Shown one piece after another: positions 56,053 through 64,000 of a stretch of DNA of 64,000 nt (its first letter is position 1; each line of letters starts with the position of its first letter). Made by a program: the position numbers and the translations under genes. The notes beneath the pieces were generated by a model, which worked only from the letters and a program-made list of their open reading frames with translations, was not told the origin of the DNA and made no database searches. The stretch is from Lithodes maja (taxonomy: Eukaryota; Arthropoda; Malacostraca; Decapoda; Lithodidae): assembly GCA_037953745.1 (NCBI GenBank), contig JBAKBP010003104.1, positions 96,529 through 160,528 on the forward strand. Direction: 5' to 3'.

Positions 56053-56200
56053 TGCATAATTTTAATGAAGTAGTAGTAAGTATAAAACAATACACATAGC
56101 CAGACATTGAGGAAGCAGCCAGGAAAATTGCCCACTGCCACGGATAGTTCTAAGCATCCAGCAGAAATACTGTATACTGTACACACCACCATACAGCATA
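56053..56200 (-). pseudogene. decayed duplicate of TM9SF3 exon
   Basis: On the minus strand the sequence translates as LLDA, stop, NYPWQWAIFLAASSMSGYVY. The live exon at 56,617-56,847 reads LLNAEDYRWQWTSFLAAAST and SGYVY. Nucleotide similarity continues past the codons into the donor region (CTTGCATAATTTTAATGAAG against CTTACTTAGTTTTAAAGAAG). The in-frame TAG, and a donor GT turned into GC, make it non-functional. It is a tandem exon duplication gone to seed, or a lost mutually exclusive exon. Confidence 0.72.
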
Positions 56201-56450
56201 GCTAACCTAGAACTCTACCTTATTATGAATTGGAGCTATTATACCACATCCTATCTTATAACTAGCCTGGAACACTACCTATCATAAGTCAGAACAATTA
56301 TACCAAAGCTTATACATACAGGTATGTTGGGTAACACACAAACATTCAGTGTCAATCAATATCTATCACAAGCCAGAACTATCATACTGCAACTATCCAA
56401 GAACTTTACCCATCACAAGTAAGAGCCAGTCATTACACTTAACTTACAGG
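56201..56450. repeat. degenerate tandem repeat in intron
   Basis: About four diverged units of 65-75 bp, with motifs such as GAACTCTACCTTATTATGAA, GAACACTACCTATCATAAGT and GAACTTTACCCATCACAAGT. No coding signal. Confidence 0.5.
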
Positions 56451-56487
56451 TAACTCAAAACCCTACATTATATTGTTTTGCTAAATC

Positions 56488-56590
56488 TTCAATGTGATAT
56501 TTCCACAAATTGATTTTGACAAGTTCTTTCGTCTTATATTGTGTAGTTCCTGTTTTGATTTGTTGTTTTGCAAGTTTTACATATAAATAT
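56488..56590 (+). mobile_element. SINE-3 fragment
   Basis: Diverged copy: TTTCCACAAATTGATTTTGA and TTTGCAAGTTTTACATATAA. Confidence 0.4.
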
Positions 56591-56616
56591 ATCTGGCAAA
56601 TCAATAGTGAACTTAC

Positions 56617-56847
56617 TTAGTTTTAAAGAAGAAGTAGTAAGTAGCATAGAGATAGACATATCCAGATGTTGAGGCAGCGGCCAGGAAACTTGTCCACTGC
56701 CACCGATAGTCCTCAGCGTTCAGTAAGAAGTACGCACACACCACTGTCACGCACATCACCACCACCAGCAGGATGGAGTACACCAGCAGCATAAACCCGT
56801 ACACATAGTAAATCTTGTACGCCCAGAACGATGTGAAGATAAAGTAC
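56617..56847 (-). CDS. TM9SF3-like, penultimate exon
   Basis: 231 bp, with acceptor AG at 56,849-56,848 and donor GTAAGT at 56,616-56,611. It encodes YFIFTSFWAYKIYYVYGF, then a hydrophobic helix (LLVYSILLVVVMCVTVVCAYF), then NAEDYRWQWTSFLAAASTSG and YFFFKTK. These blocks are among the most conserved of the family. The leading G completes the Met codon from the upstream exon, and the trailing AA joins the G of the last exon. Both phases agree. Its decayed twin is at 56,053-56,200. Confidence 0.93.
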
Positions 56848-57546
56848 CTGTGAGTGAAGTACATACATAAATTAAGTACAGAATACATGTAATGGAGTTT
56901 GGCCCAAATACCCATTTCAAAAGCATATAGGTTTCAATTAGCCTTGTTCCAATAACCCATAACAGTCATAAATGTGCGACAGGGAGCGTATGTTGCCAAT
57001 ACGAGCCTCTGACATAACTCTGGGTTGATTGTTGCAATGTTGTCAATTCCTGCCCCACCCACCCTTCACTACCCATACTTTTACTGCTCTGTGTTGGTGG
57101 TGTAATGGTTTAGATGCTTATGTTTTGGGTGTGGTGTCCCGAGTTCGAATCCCGGGAGGACCATATGATTTCATTAGTTTATTCAAGAGCATTGGGGTTT
57201 GTAATTGATGATTAATGTTAAGAACGGGATGTTACTTAATTCTATAGGTTCAGGAACTAATGTCTAGCGAGGCCGATCCTTAGTGATTTTGGTCCCATTC
57301 ATCGTTCTTTCCACTTACTAAAAGATTACGCTTTCCATAATGCAGTTGGGTCGAGTACATGATTAGATTGATATCCAAAATTCGAAAATGGATATTAATC
57401 GGGATCGTGTATTCAACCTTTAACTGTGTTCGTGGTGTAATGGTTTAGATGCCTATGTTCTGGGTGTGGTGTCCCGAGTTTGAATCCTGGGAGGACCATA
57501 TGCTTTCATTAGTTTATTCATGTGCATTGAGGTTTGTAATTGATGA

Positions 57547-58034
57547 TTAACCCTCCAGCCCCGGCTATGTATTATATATATATTCCTCGAAACCCGGGTG
57601 TTTTGGCCGAAAAACGTCTAGGCTAGGCTACCGTATATTCGTTAATCAGACTGCTTACCGCATTCCCGCGCATCCCCAAGCGTAGCTGTGTTATTTACCT
57701 GTAAAATGGCATTAAGTAGAGCTTTCTAAGTCAACTGGGTGAGCTGTGATGATGATTTCATTGGAGATAACTTTATGGCCAAACCAGCCACTTTACACCA
57801 CTTTTCGATACTGAACAACAACATACAGGCACACAAGAACAAGCGACGCTCTCCTTCTTGTGGCCGGAGATGCGGAGCGTCGGTCCAGCCGGCTGTTGTT
57901 TACATGCGTCGGACCGACGCCTCGCACAGCAAGCTCACAGGCTGTGACGTCGTGGGTGCATAAGAGGCCTTCCGGGTACCTGTTACATGCTTTTTTATGG
58001 GCGTACATGAGGTCATCCGGGAACCAAGGGTTAA
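57547..58034. mobile_element. 488-bp piggyBac-derived MITE
   Basis: Same length and nearly the same sequence as 4,865-5,352, with TTAA at both ends. It is inserted in the TTAA of the 335-bp unit, and unit 1 (GATGATTAATGTTAAGAACG) shows the empty site. Confidence 0.88.
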
Positions 58035-59188
58035 TGTTAAGAACGGGGTGTTACTTAATTCTATAGGTTCAGGAACTAATGTCTAGCGAGGCCAATCCTT
58101 AGTGATCTTGGCCCCATTCATTGTTCTTTCCACTCACTAAAACCTTATGCTTTCCATAATGCAGTTGGGCCGAGTAGGGTAGAGATACCAAAGGAGACGA
58201 ATTGTCCAGTAGAGACGCACTTCATGCAAAAAAACTGCCATGCAAAAAACTACAGTACCTGAAAAGAAAACAAATACATCAAAAAATACTTTATGCTATT
58301 AGTGATGTTCTCAAAGACTACCAGCCTAATAGGACACACATTTATCTTGAGAAAAAATAAACAAAAATAAAAATTAGATTTTCGGGGTATCTCTTAGCCC
58401 AAACCTAAGAAAGCGATTTTTTCACAGCTCATTTTTTTCCTACTTCTCTAACTCGGATCGTTTTTCTTTTGTTTCAAATGGAAAAAGCATGTCTTGAACT
58501 ATACTCCTGCATGGTTTCATGACTCTTGCATGAACGAGTGCTCGTGAAAGTGGGTGCGTCCCCATTGGTTCATGATATGGTCCAAAACCAATGGAGACGC
58601 ATTTTTTCAAACTGGGTTTAGAAGGGCATAAACCGCATGCATGGTAAACCCCAATCTCGCCCCACCTCCTCCTGTATTCATGGTCGAGTTTCCTTTGATG
58701 GTGGTGGAGCTACCTTCATTTGACTTCGAGGCCCAATGGAGACGCACACGTGCAGGCCATATAGAGACGCGTCTGGATGGGGTGGTGGTGTGCGTCTCCA
58801 TTGGTTTAGTGTTATTTATCAAAGTTATCTGCCCTATTTATAATATTATATCTTATTTCAGTTGCAAGAATATTGAATTAATAGTGCATGAACTACAACT
58901 ACAAACTAACAGAAATGGAAAATAGAAATAAATAGTGTATGAACTATCGAATAAAGACTAAATAATGACAGAAATAATCGTACAATTTGTTTTTGTCACG
59001 TAGGTCTAAGTGTGAGCTTTCGATACCCAGCTTCACAACACACACACACCCACACACTCAGGGGTCTAAATGTGGCCAAATTGCACTTTTTCATTGACCG
59101 TGACTGAACATCAACGAGACATAGGTCTACTTGTTTGGACGTCCCTCTGACTCCCTCACTGGAGTGACTCGTGCTGCCGTGCGGTGGG

Positions 59189-59225
59189 GCCAGTGGCACA
59201 ACCCTTTAGTAGAGGGTTGTGCCAG
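59189..59225. repeat. short perfect hairpin
   Basis: GGCACAACCCT and AGGGTTGTGCC face each other across a seven-base loop. It lies inside the 2.1-kb element. Confidence 0.7.
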
Positions 59226-59754
59226 TGGGGGGCGAAGGAGAGAGGGAAATCGACACTCCTTTATTTCTCTCTCCCTCCCCCACTTCGCGAATCGGTAATT
59301 TGTGGGTTATTTCGCATATTTCTTTGTTACTATGCATCTTATATGCATTCATGTGCTTTGTGGTGATATAATATTGATATACAGTATATGAGATATAAGT
59401 GCTATTGTGTATTTTCCCCCTCCTTTCCTCCCCCCTCCCTCGCAAACTAGCTAGGCAGGGGAAGGGTGGCGGGGTTGCTTTTTACCAACAAATGTGCAAT
59501 TCTCAACCATTGTAACTTCACTGCGGCGCGATATTTTAAAGAAAATATATATAGAATCGGATGTTGGTTGGTATTCACTACACGTTGATGTAGTTTTCGT
59601 AGCTATTTGGAAATGTTGCCAAAAATGGCTTAGGATTCGGACAAAGTCTTTCACAATTTATTTTCTCTATAGATGTACAATGTAGGCCCACTATTAGCAT
59701 GCAACTACTTTAGTTTAAGCTAGAAGTATAAGTGGTATAAATATTATCTACTAA

Positions 59755-59996
59755 ATAAATTAAAATGTAAAACTTGCAAACTAAACAAACCAAAATTGGG
59801 ACAAGGACAATATAAAGTCAAATTAAATTATCAAAATCGCTATGTGGAAACAACGCTTACTAAAATGAAAATTATTAAATAAAAGAACACAATCCACCAC
59901 ATAGGGTGTACATTACTACATGAGCAAGTTAATCTGTTTCCCAAGCAAACTAATCGCACATATAACAACGCACTATCGTCACGTTAAAGGAATAAG
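59755..59996 (-). mobile_element. SINE-3 copy
   Basis: Nearly identical to 34,955-35,206 over its length, including the CACTATCGTCACGTTAAAGG end. It is nested in the 2.1-kb TA-flanked element. Confidence 0.62.
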
Positions 59997-60689
59997 TCAA
60001 ATTACTCACATATTAATACAAAAAAACAGACGTTCGTCTGCACTGGACTGGGGTGCGTCTACTTAGGGTTTGGTGGTCATAAGGAGACGCACTTGATATT
60101 GGACCTCTTATCTCGGAAAATACTTGAAATATATCAAACATTGACACATCCATTAAAAGAATAACCATTTGGTAATATATCAAGTGAGTTTCAAGTTAAA
60201 AGAATGAATGAGCTTGACACAATTATTTTTTTCTTGAAAACTTTCACACTTTTTGCGTCTCCTTTGGTGCCTCTACCCTACATGATTAGATTGATATCCA
60301 AAATTCGAAAATGGATATTAATCGGGATCGTGTATTGAACCTTTAACTGTATTGGTGGTGTAATGGTTTAGATCAATACACTAACTGTTGCATAATGGTT
60401 CAAAGAAATGGCCTAACCTAGGTTATTTATATATGAGAAGGCAGCATTCACTGTTATCTTGTGAATGGTGAAGACTATAACATTGTAAACCATGTTGCTA
60501 CTGCCCTCCCTCCCCCCACCCCGGCCCCGACCTCGGGCAAATCCCGTCAACCTCGGAAATTTGCCGAGATATACGGGGACCTGTCCGACATGCTGATGCC
60601 ATTCTGAAAAGTGCAGGTGTCCGAGTAAAAAGACTCCGAATTAGCAAGGATTTATTGTAATACAAACATTTCATAAATTGGAATGAACT

Positions 60690-61292
60690 GTAAACTCCTC
60701 ACTCAGTTCACCTTTCACCCTCACTGCCGTTCGCGAGTCCTCGTACATCTTCATTATCACACGCACCAGCCGCTCCTCTACGCCAAGTTTTCTCATAGCC
60801 CACTGCACAACTTCTCTGGGCACCCTATCAAAGGCCTTCTCCAGGTTTACAAACACAAGAAACAGATCCCTATCTTTAACCCTTTGAATCCGGGAGGCCT
60901 CATATGAGGCAAAAACTAAAATTTGCAGGAATCCGGAGGCCTCATACGAGTCTCAAATAAGGTGCTAAAAATCGCCGCTAAAATCATCATAACTCGACAA
61001 ACACGCGTCGTAGCGATGTCATCTCAACGGCAGTCTATAGATAACAAAAAGTTCTGCAATTTGCAAAAAATTGACTGCTCTAGGTGGTCTCAATCAGTAG
61101 GTACTGAATTATGAAGTTTGCCTGTACCAAAAGGGCCCCGGACACAGCAATCGGGATCATATGAAGCCCCCCGGATTTCGTGGGTTAAGTAGATTTCTTT
61201 CCTGCAGCTTCCTGACTATGAAGGTAACGTTGATTGTGCCACATCCTGGCATGAAACCGAACTGCATATCGTCGATAGAAACATACCGGGAG
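60690..61292 (-). pseudogene. RTE-like LINE fragment, split by MITE
   Basis: Two pieces, 60,690-60,875 and 61,189-61,292, match 30,560-30,830 of the LINE at 29,473. The first encodes FVNLEKAFDRVPREVVQWAM and KLGVEERLVRVIM; the second covers the FGFMPGRGT-type block (TTCGGTTTCATGCCAGGATG). A TTAA MITE lies between them. Confidence 0.72.
60876..61188. mobile_element. TTAA MITE, 313 bp
   Basis: Ends TTAACCCTTTGAATCCGGGA and CCGGATTTCGTGGGTTAA, TTAA at both sides. GGAGGCCTCATATGAGGC and GGAGGCCTCATACGAG form internal direct repeats. It interrupts the RTE-like fragment. Confidence 0.7.
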
Positions 61293-62034
61293 AGTGAGTG
61301 TTAGTGCTGGAATTAGGAAGAGGGAGGAAGATCAACCATGCGACACCCTCTCACACATATGCCTAGATTGCAACTCTTTGTTTCTCGCACATACTGTGTG
61401 TAAGGGAGGGGTGGAACTAGATTGATGGGGGAGGTACTAGAGGATGGGGACGGTAGTAGAGGTAGGGGGAAGGCCGGAAGGTAGTAAAGACGGGGAGAAA
61501 GAAGAGGGAGGGGGAGGAAGTGGATGGGGGGGGGGGGGGAAGTGGTGGTATGGAGAGATGCCATGTAGTCCTATATGTCACCCAATTTTGAGACTATTCC
61601 AATCATTATTATTACTTTTGATACTTTTGATGTGTTCGCCACTCTTCTAGCAGCACCAAGGAGCGTGGCGCCCCTCGTTATTGGTGGTGATTTTGGTGCA
61701 GTAGACTGTTTGAAGCGACAGCTCGCTCCCTCGCGAGGATGGGCTCGTCTGGCACTTTTTGCAGTTCGACATCGAGGGCTCTCTTGAAGTTGTCTAACGA
61801 GACGTCCCTCATGTCTCTTACTCACCGTGGGAGTTTGTTGAAGAGACGTGGGCCTCTGTGTTGGTGAGGGTTTGAATACTGTAGTGTGCCTTCCGTGAGG
61901 TTCCTGTACGGTAGTCCATCAACAGAGCCTCACCTGAGGCTCCTCACAGTTCTAAGGTTAAAAGCCTCTCAGGTGGTACCAATTTCAACTTTAGCCACGG
62001 ACAAATAAAACTAATTGAAAAATTAATTACTCAC
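61293..62034. other. intronic DNA, no second gene seen
   Basis: Contains a G run (61,526-61,539) in a stretch resembling 1,785-1,875 (shared GGTGGTATGGAGAGATGCCA-like and ATGTCACCCAA blocks). The stretch 61,640-61,985 is GC-richer and may be an unrecognised repeat. Confidence 0.45.
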
Positions 62035-62243
62035 ATCTCAATGAAGATGGATCCAAAAGGCAGTATGCCACCTAGTGGTATGATAACAAGGGGCTCCATG
62101 AACCACTTCTTCTCAGGTATGGGTCGTGGTACAGCGTTAACACGACAGGGATGGTTGGGGTGGCCTGCCAGGTTACGTCCCAACACTGTACCAACCAGGG
62201 TCAGTGGTAGGATCACAAACGCACAGATGCAGATCACCGCCAA
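62035..62243 (-). CDS. TM9SF3-like, antepenultimate exon
   Basis: 209 bp, with acceptor AG at 62,245-62,244 and donor GTGAGT at 62,034-62,029. It encodes 69 residues and two bases of the next Met codon. It begins LAVICICAFVILPLTLVG, a membrane helix, continues with the family signature NHPCRVNAVPRPIPEKKWF, and ends GGILPFGSIFIE. TM9SF proteins are nine-helix membrane proteins of the endosome-Golgi system, implicated in sorting and glycosylation. About two thirds of the protein, including the luminal N-terminal domain, lies upstream, beyond this window. No further exon is seen from 62,244 to 64,000. Confidence 0.93.
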
Positions 62244-62693
62244 CTGCAAAAACAGATACAAAAAATTAACAAACACTGAGCTTAAGAAGACAAATTAAAT
62301 TTAATACTGTAACTGCAAATGTGATATACAATTAATAAGCATTAACCCCTGAAAGCTGGGTTGTTTTGGATCGTCCGTGTCCATATTTTGGTGTTTTCAA
62401 CTTGCTCTAACTCTGTAGAGGAAGGGGTAACGGGAAATAAAAAGTGTGGCCGACATACCTTACCTTCTTCTGAGCTGTATGGAGAACCTGAGCTCTTGCC
62501 CCTAGATGGTCTTTGTTCTCGGCAGTGATAAATGAAAGTGTACGTACTGTAGGTGTTTTAGCACAAGTTCCTAGAGCTAGAGTCCAGCCGAGTTTGGACG
62601 GTTTGACCCAGCCAAGACTTTCCTTTCGTTCGGACATCCAGCGCATGGTTTTACGGACTATTTTCGCACACACTGGTAATTTATATATTCTTA

Positions 62694-63813
62694 TAGTGGA
62701 GCCCCCATTTTCACTACACCGGTCTTCGCTGATTCAATTCTCGCGCCACACACCAAATATTCCCAATTTCAATTCTCGCGCCAAAAGCCTCAATTCTCGC
62801 ATCAAAATCCCAGCTGAAACCCGAAAAAATAGCAAAAATAACGAAAAACTCGACATAAAACTAGAAAACAAACAAAAACAATAATTTTGTTTTAACATAA
62901 CGAAAGAATCTGCCAGGTGCTTGCCGTTTAGAGACGAAATCCGAGATCCGATCGTCAAATGCACAAGATGCCGCCATCTTTGTATGACGTCATCACTAAG
63001 CAGACGCTTGCAGTTTAGCTAGTATCTGTGTTGACAAAACAACCGTTTGCAAGCTTTTTTGTGCCTGAACCCCTTATCTCTCGCGTTTATTATAACCTCT
63101 AGTACATCTAGTGATAGCAATGAAAGAATTTCATGCTCAAAACACAGAGCAAAGACCAGTCCATGTCGGACGAAAGCGATTGAAATGCCTAGCCTAGACG
63201 ATGTTAGCCTAGGCTAGGCTAAATATGACAATGATTTATAATAAAATCTGTGTGGTAAGTAATCTTCTCATAATACGTATTTATACGTCTTTTCCTCATA
63301 ATATGTATTTATTGGATGTATTTGGGGCAAAATGGGTACTTGAGGGGTGGCTGGACGAATTTAGAACCTAGGCCTAGGCTAGGCCTAAAAAAAATTGCAT
63401 GATAGAAACAATGCCCCAATCTACAGTATTTATGGTTAGGACTGTCATTTAGCCATGTCTACATTATTATTTACAATGCATAAGATTTAGGCCTAGGCTA
63501 CTTGATGTAGCCTAGACAAAAAACATGTTTTCATAGCCTAACACTTGGAAAAAGTGCAGTAATTGTTTAGATTTTGGACCTTCTTTTTCTAGTTATTAAA
63601 AACGTATTCTATGATACAGTATAATGCATAAAATTTAATTTGTGTACAATAAAACATGTTTTCATTGGCAAAAAATAGAAAAAGACGCAAATTTTGGCAT
63701 GAGCACGGAACCGATTGAATTTTTCCCATAAGAACAGTGCCCCGATCTTGGCTGTTTCAATCCTAGCTCTATTTCTGCGGAACCGATTAGCAGCTAGGAT
63801 GGGGGCTCCACTG
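62694..63813. mobile_element. pogo/Tigger-like element, 1,120 bp
   Basis: Flanked by TA, with termini TAGTGGAGCCCCCATTTTCA (first base changed from C) and GATGGGGGCTCCACTG. It is the inverse of the element at 46,167: the first 79 bases of each, read inwards from that end, are nearly the same. The open frame at 62,513-62,884 is an artefact crossing its border. Non-autonomous. Confidence 0.82.
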
Positions 63814-63821
63814 TAGGCTAG

Positions 63822-63893
63822 CGGCTCGCTTGGTGTAGTGACTAGCGTCTCGGACTTCCACCCAGAAGGCCCGGGTTCGCGCCCACGCTCGGC
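63822..63893 (+). mobile_element. tRNA-like SINE head
   Basis: CTCGCTTGGTGTAGTGACTA gives an A box and GGCCCGGGTTCGCGCC a B box, ending GCTCGGC. The body continues to the window edge. It looks tRNA-derived, but pairing is imperfect. Confidence 0.5.
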
Positions 63894-64000
63894 GCATTAA
63901 AGATTTTTCACAAGCACTGAGTCGTTACCATCCCTCATGAGCAAAGGGATGGGGTAGTAGTACAGGACCCCAATGGAAATACGCCTAATCGGCCTTATTG

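Larger units (their letters stand above)
58178..60278. mobile_element. TA-flanked element, GGAGACGC repeats
   Basis: A 2,101-bp element with inverted termini GGGTAGAGATACCAAAGGAG and CTCCTTTGGTGCCTCTACCC, flanked by TA. Unit 1 of the host array shows the empty site (GAGTACATGATTAG). The motif GGAGACGCA or close variants, in both orientations, occurs about ten times toward the two ends (58,193; 58,216; 58,555; 58,590; 58,738; 58,765; 58,790; 60,050; 60,083; 60,253). No transposase frame is recognised, and the interior holds a SINE-3 copy. The open frame at 58,641-58,925 has no known motif. Confidence 0.82.
57095..60375 (+). repeat. 335-bp tRNA-like tandem array, interrupted
   Basis: The block TGTAATGGTTTAGAT occurs at 57,101, 57,436 and 60,359. 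The first interval is 335 bp. The second, after removing the MITE (57,551-58,034) and the TA-flanked element with one TA (58,178-60,280), is 336 bp. Each head looks tRNA-derived: A-box-like TGGTGTAATGG and B-box-like GAGTTCGAATCCCGGGAGGA, closing with CCA. The first head spans 57,095-57,163. The third unit breaks off at about 60,375. It could be a SINE multimer or a satellite seeded by one. Confidence 0.75.

Noticed and set aside
57095..57163. Functional tRNA gene
   Set aside because: Boxes A and B are present but acceptor and anticodon stems pair poorly, and it is the head of a 335-bp repeated unit. The other tRNA-like heads (39,776; 42,425; 43,702; 50,113; 63,822) were judged the same way.
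62407..62673. Possible upstream TM9SF3 exon (GAAGAAG before GTAAGG)
   Set aside because: The translation in every frame lacks the family sequence expected before LAVICICAFV, and no good acceptor is in place.

Overview
The window is eukaryotic and reads like a transposon-dense arthropod genome, most likely a crustacean and plausibly a decapod. That assignment is inference: it rests on intron-split coding sequence, the density of LINEs, tRNA-derived SINEs and TTAA- or TA-flanked MITEs, and abundant microsatellites. No bacterial-style operon, rRNA gene or CRISPR array is seen.

Host gene: only one is secure. On the minus strand three exons (62,243-62,035, 56,847-56,617 and 55,563-55,419) join in phase at GT-AG borders. 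They encode the last 194 residues of a transmembrane-9 superfamily protein, closest to TM9SF3. A decayed duplicate of its penultimate exon lies in the last intron, near 56,053-56,200. A possible terminal exon of an unidentified plus-strand gene is at 2,747-2,823.

Layout. 1-6,300: no secure gene, several TTAA-flanked MITEs, a large palindrome and a 24-bp ultra-truncated LINE insertion. 6,340-9,547: a complete RTE-like LINE with an open 1003-codon reading frame and an 8-bp target-site duplication. 10,916-16,235: a three-layer nest of TTAA elements whose core is a piggyBac transposon with an intact DDD triad but one in-frame stop. 17,413-26,567: a decayed I-group LINE carrying a MITE and a CR1-like LINE. 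26,600-31,530: a SINE and a second I-group copy, itself split by a short RTE-derived element and by an RTE-like LINE with a zinc-binding insert. 32,290-47,261: MITEs, foldback elements and SINEs. 47,782-50,001: a 5'-truncated Jockey/CR1-group LINE whose 3' end is copied by a SINE. 51,467-53,273: a second, about 1% diverged copy of the 6,340 RTE. 55,419-62,243: the TM9SF3 3' exons, with introns full of repeats, including a 335-bp tRNA-like tandem array split by two transposons. 62,694-63,813: a TA-flanked element inverted relative to its relative at 46,167.

How the parts relate: the piggyBac termini match the 488-bp TTAA MITEs, so it or a sibling probably mobilised them. The RTE at 6,340 is the likely source type for the truncated copies at 51,467 and 4,334. 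The LINE at 47,782 shares its 3' tail with SINEs at 34,300 and 53,506. Insertion borders could repeatedly be checked against an undisturbed relative in the same window, which makes the nesting order firm. No clearly new cellular system was found; the most distinctive items are the nested mobile elements, the short LINE-derived elements and the TM9SF3 pseudo-exon.
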